Below, piece after piece: positions 1 to 6,559 of a DNA stretch of 64,000 bases (positions are counted from its first letter, which is position 1; each line of letters begins with the position of its first letter). Source of the DNA: JALHNI01 sp965229305 (GTDB taxonomy: Bacteria > Acidobacteriota > Terriglobia > Bryobacterales > Bryobacteraceae); the NCBI GenBank assembly GCA_965229305.1, contig CBDDIZ010000042.1, forward strand, positions 744,001 to 808,000, written 5' to 3'. The notes beneath the pieces are model-generated. The model searched no databases. It saw nothing but the letters and a program-made list of their open reading frames with translations, and had not been told where the DNA came from. The translations under genes were made by a program, and so were the position numbers.

Positions 1-1
1 G

Positions 2-373
2 GCCAATAGCGTGCCGCTGGTGCAATCGATTCAGATTGCGGGCGCGATTATGACGAACAAGGTGATGTCGAACGCGCTGGGTCCGGTGACGCAGGGCGTG
101 AAGCGGGGCGAGGGGATTGCGGTGCCGATTAAACGGTCCGGGGTGTTTCCGCCGCTGGCGGGGCATCTGCTGACGGTGGGCGAAGAGACGGGCCGGCTGG
201 ACGTGATGTTCCAGCGCATGGCCGAGATTTACGAGACGGAGACGAAGGCCGCAATCAAGCGGTTTACTTCGTTGTTTGAGCCGTTGGTGATTCTGGTGAT
301 GGGTTTGGTGATCGGCGTACTGATTATCAGTATGTTGATGGCGATTACGAGTATTAACGAGGTGGCGATATGA
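2..373 (+). CDS. gspF: Type II secretion inner-membrane protein GspF, C-terminal end (5' partial)
   Basis: The reading frame is open from the window edge, so only about the last 123 residues are present. They match the second cytoplasmic GspF domain: the FPPLAGHLLTVGEETGRLD stretch is the family's conserved helix region. It is followed by a long hydrophobic segment near the C-terminus (PLVILVMGLVIGVLIISML) ending in an SIN tail. GspF is the polytopic platform protein that couples the GspE ATPase to pseudopilus assembly. The stop overlaps the gspG start by four bases (ATGA), which marks translational coupling at the head of the operon. gspE would be expected further upstream, outside the window. 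A PilC-type assignment is excluded in practice by the gspG-K genes that follow. Confidence 0.9.
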   Translation, partial: ANSVPLVQSIQIAGAIMTNKVMSNALGPVTQGVKRGEGIAVPIKRSGVFPPLAGHLLTVGEETGRLDVMFQRMAEIYETETKAAIKRFTSLFEPLVILVMGLVIGVLIISMLMAITSINEVAI

Positions 374-792
374 GGCGGCGTTCAGCGCGGGCGGGTGTGA
401 CGTTGATTGAAATGCTGGTGGTGGTGACGATCATCAGCGTGTTTTTGCTGGTGGTGGGTCCGCGGTTGCTGGGGCAGGGCGATAAGGCCCGGCAGACGGC
501 GGCGCGTCAGCAGATTCAGAGCTTCGAGCAGATGCTGGCTTCTTACAAGCTGGATACGGGGACGTTTCCGTCGAATGAGATGGGGTTGAAGGCGCTGCGG
601 GAGAAGCCGCAGAACGTGAATAACTGGAATGGTCCGTATAGCGCGAAGGAGATTCCGGTGGATCCGTGGGGGAACGCCTATTTGTATAAGTATCCGGGGG
701 AGCATGGGGATGAGCCGGACATTATTTGTTTGGGGGCGGATGGACAGCCGGGGGGCGAGTCAGTAAATGGGGATATTGTCAGCTGGAAGTAG
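370..792 (+). CDS. gspG: Major pseudopilin GspG
   Basis: This 140-residue protein starts with a short basic leader and a type III prepilin signal, G-VTLIEM. Cleavage is expected after Gly9, Glu is at mature position 5, and a hydrophobic helix follows. The usual Phe at position 1 is Val. The C-terminal half carries the GspG signature: a DPWGNAYLYKYPG block and a C-terminal Asp-rich loop (LGADGQPGG, then NGD), which binds calcium in known GspG structures. Length is normal for the family. It should polymerise into the periplasmic pseudopilus after processing by the prepilin peptidase GspO, which is not in this window. The start ATG overlaps the gspF stop. Confidence 0.95.
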   Translation: MRRRSARAGVTLIEMLVVVTIISVFLLVVGPRLLGQGDKARQTAARQQIQSFEQMLASYKLDTGTFPSNEMGLKALREKPQNVNNWNGPYSAKEIPVDPWGNAYLYKYPGEHGDEPDIICLGADGQPGGESVNGDIVSWK

Positions 793-826
793 GGTGCGGG
801 CCGAAGGCCTGAGTCGTTAATAAGAT

Positions 827-1318
827 ATGGCGCGTGTCTCACAAGCCGTGACAGTGACTCACCAGCGAAGGGCGCGGCGGGGCGTGACTTTGCTCGAGAT
901 GTTAGTGGTGGTGGGGATGGTGGCGATTTTGTTGGGGGTGAGTTATCCGTCGATTGCGGCGAGCGTGGACTCGGTGCGGTTGGCGACGGCGGCGGATGAG
1001 GCGGCGGCGTTTTTGAACTCGGCGTTGAATCGGGCGGAGCAGCGGCATCAGGTGCTGGAACTGACGATTGAGAAAAAGACGACGGCGATGACGTTGCGGT
1101 CGGCGAATCCGGCGTTTAAGAAGACGCTCGAATTGCCGGCAGGGGTGCGGGTGGCGGAGATTCTGCCGCAGGGGTTGGCAGATGAAGAATCGCGGGTGAT
1201 TTATCTGCTGCCGGGCGGGGCGGCGCCGCGGTTGGGCGTGCAGTTGGTGAATGCGCGCGGGGGCAAGCGGACGGTGCGCATCGATCCGATTACGAGCGCG
1301 CCGGAGATCGAACGGTGA
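827..1318 (+). CDS. gspH: Minor pseudopilin, GspH-like
   Basis: The product of 163 residues has a prepilin signal RRGVTLLEM at about residues 18-26 and one N-terminal hydrophobic helix, then a soluble domain typical of GspH/FimT. Its place between gspG and gspI in the standard order supports GspH. The leader is rather long. A GTG at 848 would shorten it to about 11 residues, and neither start has a convincing Shine-Dalgarno sequence. The 34-base gap after gspG is the only real gap in the pseudopilin block. The stop overlaps the GTG start of the next gene. The GspH role (minor pseudopilin near the tip) comes from family knowledge; the soluble domain alone is weakly conserved. Confidence 0.85.
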   Translation: MARVSQAVTVTHQRRARRGVTLLEMLVVVGMVAILLGVSYPSIAASVDSVRLATAADEAAAFLNSALNRAEQRHQVLELTIEKKTTAMTLRSANPAFKKTLELPAGVRVAEILPQGLADEESRVIYLLPGGAAPRLGVQLVNARGGKRTVRIDPITSAPEIER

Positions 1319-1743
1319 GGCGCGGGTTCACGTTACTCGAGGTGCTGGTGGCGACGACGATCATGGCGATCGCGGTGACGGCGCTGGTGGGGAATCTGAC
1401 GGGATCGCTGCGGAATCTGGACCGGCTGACGCAGAAGGACCGCGCGGCGACGTTGGCGAAACGGAAGATGGAAGAGTTACTGCTGAATCCGGGACTGCCC
1501 CGCTACGAGGCGATCGCGGGGAAGTGGGATCCGCCGAATGCCGATGAACAGCAGGGTTGGCGGCTACGGGTGACGCCGTTCGATATTCCCGAGCGGCCCG
1601 GGCCGGGGGCGCCGATTCTCGAGCGGATGGAACTGGAAGCCTGGTGGATGGACGGGGGCGCGCGACGGACTTACACGCTGGTGGCATACCGGCGCGGCGT
1701 GCTTTACGAAGCCGACTTTATCGCGGGGGCGTTGCGCGAATGA
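1315..1743 (+). CDS. gspI: Minor pseudopilin GspI
   Basis: This 142-residue protein has an almost minimal leader (MRRG) and a perfect prepilin motif, G-FTLLEV, with Glu at mature position 5. The KRKMEELL segment after the helix is typical of GspI. GspI forms the pseudopilus tip complex with GspJ and GspK. Translation starts at GTG 1315, which overlaps the gspH stop (GTGA), and the gene ends on an ATGA overlap with gspJ. Both ends are thus fixed by coupling. Confidence 0.92.
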   Translation: MRRGFTLLEVLVATTIMAIAVTALVGNLTGSLRNLDRLTQKDRAATLAKRKMEELLLNPGLPRYEAIAGKWDPPNADEQQGWRLRVTPFDIPERPGPGAPILERMELEAWWMDGGARRTYTLVAYRRGVLYEADFIAGALRE

Positions 1744-2477
1744 GACGCCGCGGCTTTACGTTGCTGGAAGTCCTGATGGCGGTGACGCTGGTGAGCCTGA
1801 TGTCGGTGGGCATTGTGTATGCGATGCGCGCGGGCTTTAACACCATGAGCAAGACGAATGCGCGCGTGGTGGAAGAGCGGAAGATGCTGGGGGCGCAGCG
1901 GGTGCTCGAGCAGATGCTGGCGAATCTGGTGCCGGTGAACGCGAGTTGCCACGGGGGCAATCTGGCGGACGTGAAGGCGAATATCTTCTTTTTTCAAGCG
2001 GAGCCGGAGACGCTGCGGTTTGTTTCCACTTACTCGCTGGAGGAGGCGGCGCGGGGCTTGCCGCGGATCATCGAAATGCAGGTGATTCCGGGCGAGCGGG
2101 GCGAAGGCGTGCGGCTGATCGTGAATGAGCATCTGTATGGCGGGCCGCTGAGCGCGGGGCTATTTTGTTTGGGGCCGGTGGCGGATGTGAGGACGGGCGG
2201 GATGCGGATGGGCTGGGCGCCGGTGGAGGCGACGAGACGGTCGTTTGTGCTGGCGGATCGGCTGGCGGTGTGCCGGTTTCTGTATCGCCGCGCGTTGCCG
2301 CAACCGCCGTTCGAAGAGTGGAACGACGAGTGGGTGCCGATGCCGTCGCCGTTGCCGACGGCGATTCGGGTGGAGATGCAGCCGCTGGCGGGGGAATCCG
2401 GAAAGCTGCGGCACGCGCCGGTGACGATTCCGGTGCATTTGCTGAAGGATTTTGGGGAGCGCTATGAGGACAAGTAA
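1740..2477 (+). CDS. gspJ: Minor pseudopilin GspJ
   Basis: Starting at ATG 1740, which overlaps the gspI stop, the product is 245 residues with the prepilin signal RRRG-FTLLEVL and a single N-terminal membrane helix. The large soluble domain and the position in the operon fit GspJ. The frame is open further upstream, but that stretch is the gspI gene read in another frame, so the internal ATG is the real start. The 3' end overlaps gspK by 14 bases. GspJ should sit in the tip complex with GspI and GspK. Confidence 0.92.
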   Translation: MRRRGFTLLEVLMAVTLVSLMSVGIVYAMRAGFNTMSKTNARVVEERKMLGAQRVLEQMLANLVPVNASCHGGNLADVKANIFFFQAEPETLRFVSTYSLEEAARGLPRIIEMQVIPGERGEGVRLIVNEHLYGGPLSAGLFCLGPVADVRTGGMRMGWAPVEATRRSFVLADRLAVCRFLYRRALPQPPFEEWNDEWVPMPSPLPTAIRVEMQPLAGESGKLRHAPVTIPVHLLKDFGERYEDK

Positions 2478-3426
2478 CCGGCGGGGCGCGGCGTTACTGT
2501 CGGTGCTGTGGCTGACGGCGGTGCTGGTGGCGATTGCGTTCAGTGTGTCGTCGACGGTGCGGGGCGAGATCGAGCGGACGACGACGTTGAGCGAAGGAGT
2601 GCGGTGCCAGTTTCTGGCGCGTGGGGCGATGGAGCGTTTCTTTCTCGACTATCAGCGGATGGGGCGGAGGTTGCTGACGGCGGGACCGGTGTATCGGTAT
2701 TCGTTTCCGGATGGCGAAGCGGTGATCGAGCTGGTGCCGGAGGCGAGTAAGTTGAATGTGAATCAGGCGCCGGTGGAAGAACTGCTGCGGCTGACGGCGG
2801 CGCTGGGGGCGCCACTGGATCAGGCGGAGGCGGTGACGGCGGCGATTGTGGATTGGCGGACGTCGTCACCGGCGGGCCAGGTGAGCCCGTTTGACGCGTT
2901 CTATTTGGAGCGCGGCCCGACTTTTCTGCCGCGGCACTCGTCATTTCAAGACGTGGAGGAGTTGTTACTGGTGCGCGGCGTGACGCGGGAGCTTTATTAC
3001 GGCGGATTGCAGCGGACGCGGACGGGGGAGCTGGCGCCGAAGGGCGGGTTGAAGGAGTGCTTGTCGGTGTATGGGTCGATGGCATCGATCGATGCGCAGA
3101 CGGCGCAGCCGGCGGTGATGATGGCGGTGGGATTGACGGAAGACGCGGTGGCGCGGGTGATGACGATGAGGCAGGCGACGCCGACGTTTGTGCCGGAGCA
3201 ATGGTCGATTTTGCGGGAGACGCTGGGGCCGGCGGCGGGACGGTTGGGAATCGGGGGACGGTCGATGTACACGCTGAAGGCGACGGCGCGCCTGCGGACT
3301 TCGCCGCGGACGTTGAGCGATACGCGGCGCAGCGTGTCGGCGTTGGTGAAGTTCGAACCGAAGCCGCAGGTTCCCTTTCACGTGCTGCGCTGGGAAGATA
3401 ACGTATTGGCGGACCCGAATTGGTGA
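2464..3426 (+). CDS. gspK: Tip pseudopilin GspK
   Basis: This 320-residue protein has the leader MRTSNRRG followed by AALLSVLWLT. Like other GspK proteins it lacks the Glu at mature position 5, which suits the tip subunit. After the membrane helix comes the large alpha-helical insertion typical of GspK, including the helix-hairpin-helix-like NVNQAPVEELLRL stretch and the FQDVEELLLVRGVT block. ATG 2464 is preferred over the non-ATG codon four codons earlier because it gives the normal short leader and overlaps gspJ. The stop overlaps a GTG start of gspL. Confidence 0.92.
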   Translation: MRTSNRRGAALLSVLWLTAVLVAIAFSVSSTVRGEIERTTTLSEGVRCQFLARGAMERFFLDYQRMGRRLLTAGPVYRYSFPDGEAVIELVPEASKLNVNQAPVEELLRLTAALGAPLDQAEAVTAAIVDWRTSSPAGQVSPFDAFYLERGPTFLPRHSSFQDVEELLLVRGVTRELYYGGLQRTRTGELAPKGGLKECLSVYGSMASIDAQTAQPAVMMAVGLTEDAVARVMTMRQATPTFVPEQWSILRETLGPAAGRLGIGGRSMYTLKATARLRTSPRTLSDTRRSVSALVKFEPKPQVPFHVLRWEDNVLADPNW

Positions 3427-4763
3427 ATCAAGATTGGCAGCGATGGCTGAACTTCGGCAGCGGAGTGGGGCTGGAGATTGAACCGAAGCGTTTGCGCGTG
3501 TCGGTGGTGCGGGTGCGTCCGGCGGGCGCGCAGCAGTTGGGCATCCATCACATTGAGAATTATCTGGAGCGGCCGGCGGCCGAGTGGGGCGCCGAGTATG
3601 CGCAGTATCTGAAGTCGCATGGAGTGAGCCACGCGGCGGCGTATGTGGTGTTGCCGCGGCAGGAAGCGATCGTGCGGCTGGTGAATCTGCAAGGCGTGCC
3701 GGACAAGGATCTGCCGGCGGCGGTGAGCTATCAGATCGACGGGCTGCATCCGTTTGGCGAGGACGAGGTGGCGTGGAGCTACGGACGGCTGGGTGAAACG
3801 CCGTGGGTGCTCACGTCGATTGTGCGGCGCGAGACGCTGGCGTTCTACACGACTTTGTTTGCGGAAGCGGGCGTGGCGATCGCGAATGTGTCGCCGTCGG
3901 CGGCGCTGGTGTGGGCGGGCTTGCGAGCGTTGAACGAGCCGCCGCCGGCCTCGATGTTGTTGTGGTCCGAACGGGAGACGGCGGACGGGCCGTCGGTGGA
4001 GATTTACGGCGAGAGCGAAGCGCGGCCGGTGTTCTCGGTGCTGTTCGACCAGACGCGGCTGGATGAAGCGGCGCGGCTGCGGACGCTGGCGACGTCGGAA
4101 TTGCGAATCGATCCGAGTACGGAGCCGCAGCCCATTCCGGATCTGGCGTTTACGTCGGGCATCCTGTCGGCGCTGCCGCGGCGGGCGCTGAAGCTGAATC
4201 TGCTGGCGGAGAATGAGCGGACGTCGACGTCGCGACTGTGGCTGGTGCCGACGGTGGTGCTGTTAGCGGTGCTGGGGATGCTGATGACGGCGTATCTGAT
4301 GCAGCAGAACTATCAGAACCGGAAGCTGCTGGAGCGGCTGCAGGCGGAGATTGGGCGGGTGGAGCGTTATCAGGCCGAGTCCGTGAAGCTGGACGGCGAG
4401 ATGGTGGCGCTGAAGGAGCGGACGAAGCTGCTCGATGGGATGCGGCAGCATACGCCGGAGGATCTGGATACGCTGCTGGAACTGACGCGGATTGTGAATC
4501 CGCCGGGGTGGCTGATGTCGCTGGATCTGTCGCGGCAGCATGTGGCGATTTCCGGCGAAGCGCCGCAGGCGGATGGGCTGTTGCAGACGCTGGATGCGTC
4601 GCCGCGGCTGAAGGACTCGCAGCATCAGATGCCGGTGGCGCGGACGCAGGGGCTGGATCAGTTTCGGATTCGGGCGATGCGGGAAGCTCCGGCGGTGGCT
4701 CCGGCCGCTGCCCCAGCGCCGGTGGCGGTGCCGATGCCGGGCGTGGGTGGAGTGAAGAAGTGA
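3423..4763 (+). CDS. gspL: Type II secretion protein GspL / PilM-PilN-like
   Basis: The product is 446 residues. The first 250 or so form an actin-like, PilM-type cytoplasmic domain (PRQEAIVRLVNLQG, LPAAVSYQID). One membrane helix follows (WLVPTVVLLAVLGMLMTAYL, about residues 272-291), then a coiled-coil segment and a small periplasmic ferredoxin-like domain of PilN type. The tail is rich in Ala and Pro. This is the GspL architecture: the cytoplasmic part docks the GspE ATPase and the periplasmic part pairs with GspM. The start is GTG 3423, overlapping the gspK stop as GTGA. Sequence resemblance is closer to PilM/PilN than to proteobacterial GspL, but the operon settles the system. Confidence 0.85.
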   Translation: MNQDWQRWLNFGSGVGLEIEPKRLRVSVVRVRPAGAQQLGIHHIENYLERPAAEWGAEYAQYLKSHGVSHAAAYVVLPRQEAIVRLVNLQGVPDKDLPAAVSYQIDGLHPFGEDEVAWSYGRLGETPWVLTSIVRRETLAFYTTLFAEAGVAIANVSPSAALVWAGLRALNEPPPASMLLWSERETADGPSVEIYGESEARPVFSVLFDQTRLDEAARLRTLATSELRIDPSTEPQPIPDLAFTSGILSALPRRALKLNLLAENERTSTSRLWLVPTVVLLAVLGMLMTAYLMQQNYQNRKLLERLQAEIGRVERYQAESVKLDGEMVALKERTKLLDGMRQHTPEDLDTLLELTRIVNPPGWLMSLDLSRQHVAISGEAPQADGLLQTLDASPRLKDSQHQMPVARTQGLDQFRIRAMREAPAVAPAAAPAPVAVPMPGVGGVKK

Positions 4764-5356
4764 ATTTGAATCAACGAGATCGGCGGGCGGTGGCGATGCT
4801 CGCCGTCTTTTTGGGCTTGTCAGGCGTCATTTATTGGTGGCCGCAGGATGTGGAGACGACGGCGGCGCCGGCGGTGACCGCCGATGAGATCGAGCTGGCG
4901 CAGAAGCGTTTGTTGCGATTGAGGCAGATCGGCGAGACGTTGCCGGGGAAGCGCGAGGCTGTGAAGCGCGTGGCCGAGGAAGTGAAGGGCCGGGAGCAAG
5001 GTTTGATTCCCGGGGAGACGGCGGCGCAGGCCCAGGCGCAGCTGTCGCAGGTGTTGCGGCGGGTGGGGCGGTTGCAGATGCCGGTGGTGGAGATTCGGAC
5101 GGTGGACGTCGGATCGGTGAAGCCGTTGGGCGAGGATTACGGCGAAGTGGCCGTGACGGTGGCGTTCGACGGGCAGATTGATCAGTTGGTGAATTTTTTG
5201 ACGGATTTGACGCGACAACCCGAGATTCTGGCGACCAGCGACTTGCGGGTGAACGCGACCAATGAGAAGAAGAAGCAGTTGCGGGTGCAACTCAGCGTAT
5301 CGGGCGTGGTGGCACGGAAGCTGGTGCCCGAGGTGAAGAAGGGTTCGCGAACGTGA
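4760..5356 (+). CDS. gspM: Type II secretion protein GspM / PilO-like
   Basis: A bitopic inner-membrane protein of 198 residues: a short N-terminal cytoplasmic stretch, one membrane helix (AVAMLAVFLGLSGVIYWW), a coiled coil, and a periplasmic ferredoxin-like domain of PilO type (VAVTVAFDGQIDQLVNFL). It should pair with GspL. The start is GTG 4760, overlapping the gspL stop; the frame runs open far upstream but that part is gspL in another frame. The stop overlaps the next gene (GTGA). Assignment rests on topology, fold-like features and operon position rather than on a conserved signature. Confidence 0.82.
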   Translation: MNLNQRDRRAVAMLAVFLGLSGVIYWWPQDVETTAAPAVTADEIELAQKRLLRLRQIGETLPGKREAVKRVAEEVKGREQGLIPGETAAQAQAQLSQVLRRVGRLQMPVVEIRTVDVGSVKPLGEDYGEVAVTVAFDGQIDQLVNFLTDLTRQPEILATSDLRVNATNEKKKQLRVQLSVSGVVARKLVPEVKKGSRT

Positions 5357-6090
5357 AGCGGCGGATTCTCTTTCTGAATTTGGGTTTGTTGTTTGCCGCC
5401 GTGATGCTGGCTTACGAGATCCGGCGGAATTGGCTGGAAGCCCAGGCGCGAGAGCGGAAGATTCTGGCGGCGCAGCCGGCGAAGGTGCCGGTGACGATGC
5501 CGCCGGCGACGCCAGCGCCGACGGTCGCTCCCGCAGCCGGTTATGCGGATCTGGCGATGCGGACTTTGTTTGCGAAGGATCGGAATCCGAATGTGGTGGT
5601 GGAGCCTCCGCCGCCTCCTCCTCCCCCGCCGCCGGTGCCGCCGTTTCCGTATGCGTATGGCGTGATGGATTTGGGCGATGGACCGATGATCGCGATGGCG
5701 CCGCGGGGCGGCCGGCAAAAATTTTACCGGGCGGGCGGACAAATCGGCGAATTCAAGTTAGCCGAAATCCGGCCGGATAGCGTCGTTCTGGAGTGGAACG
5801 ATAAAAAGTTCGAGAAGAAGTTGAGTGACTTGGTGGATCGGTCCGGTGGTGGGCAGGAGGAGACGCGGGCCGCAGCGCCGGCGAATCAGCCTCCGGTGAT
5901 GTCGCAAGCGCCGACACCGCCGCCGATTACCAAAGGCGAGGCGGCCCCGGGCGGAGTGGATATCGGCGGCGGGATCAAGAGCTGCAATCCGGGCGATACG
6001 TCGCCCACTGGAACGGTGGTGGGCGGGATGCGAAAGATCGTGACCAGCACGCCGTTCGGGACGAATTGCCGTTGGGAGCCGTTGCGCTAA
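5353..6090 (+). CDS. gspC: GspC/PilP-like inner-membrane connector with decaproline stretch
   Basis: This protein of 245 residues has an N-terminal membrane helix (ILFLNLGLLFAAVMLAYEI) and a Pro/Ala linker. A run of ten prolines lies at about residues 84-93, and a homology-region domain of GspC/PilP type follows (FYRAGGQIGEFKLAEIR, then SVVLEW). The C-terminal third is low in complexity, and no PDZ domain is seen. In known systems this protein links the inner-membrane platform to the secretin N0 domain, which is consistent with gspD being two genes downstream. The start is GTG 5353 overlapping gspM. The proline run should need elongation factor P. A GspN label is possible, but the HR-like block favours GspC. 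Confidence 0.75.
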   Translation: MKRRILFLNLGLLFAAVMLAYEIRRNWLEAQARERKILAAQPAKVPVTMPPATPAPTVAPAAGYADLAMRTLFAKDRNPNVVVEPPPPPPPPPPVPPFPYAYGVMDLGDGPMIAMAPRGGRQKFYRAGGQIGEFKLAEIRPDSVVLEWNDKKFEKKLSDLVDRSGGGQEETRAAAPANQPPVMSQAPTPPPITKGEAAPGGVDIGGGIKSCNPGDTSPTGTVVGGMRKIVTSTPFGTNCRWEPLR

Positions 6091-6107
6091 GAAGCGAGGA
6101 AAGATTT

Positions 6108-6557
6108 ATGTTGCAGGTTAGCTTTTTGTTGATGATGACGGTGGCGGAAGCGGCGCAGGCGCGTCCGGTGGCGAAGAAGCCGGTGGCGAAGCCCGCCGCG
6201 GCGGCGCCGGCGACGAAGGCCGCGGCGCCGAAGCGTCCGGTGATTGCGCCGTTGACGCTGCCGGCGAACGTGGTGTCGACGGGTCCGAACCAGTGGGCGC
6301 ATACGGATGCGCAGGGCAAGGAGTGGATTTACCGGCAGGGTCCGTTTGGTTTGACGCGGGCGCCGAAGCATCCGACCGAGGTGACGGCGTCGCGTTTGCA
6401 CGAAGGAATCTCGGTGGTGGAAGAGGGCGACCAGGTGCGCTTCAGCCGGCAGGGACCGTTCGGGTTGACGCAGTGGACCAAAAAGCGTGATGAAGTAAAT
6501 GAAGTAGAACGTGCGGCGATGGAAAAGTCCCGCACGGCCAAAGCAGCGAATCAATAA
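6108..6557 (+). CDS. Small exported protein of unknown function inside the type II secretion operon
   Basis: I do not recognise this family. Starting at ATG 6108, with a GAGGAAAG ribosome site just upstream, it encodes 149 residues: a hydrophobic start (LQVSFLLMMTVAEA) that may be a signal peptide, a Lys/Ala/Pro-rich linker, then a compact C-terminal part. That part holds two copies of a short motif, RQGPFGLT, about 40 residues apart (YRQGPFGLTR and SRQGPFGLTQ). It lies 17 bases after gspC and 2 bases before gspD, so it is almost certainly co-transcribed with the secretin. Its position invites comparison with pilotins or secretin-assembly proteins, but no lipobox is visible and that is inference only. 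Confidence 0.75.
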   Translation: MLQVSFLLMMTVAEAAQARPVAKKPVAKPAAAAPATKAAAPKRPVIAPLTLPANVVSTGPNQWAHTDAQGKEWIYRQGPFGLTRAPKHPTEVTASRLHEGISVVEEGDQVRFSRQGPFGLTQWTKKRDEVNEVERAAMEKSRTAKAANQ

Positions 6558-6559
6558 AC

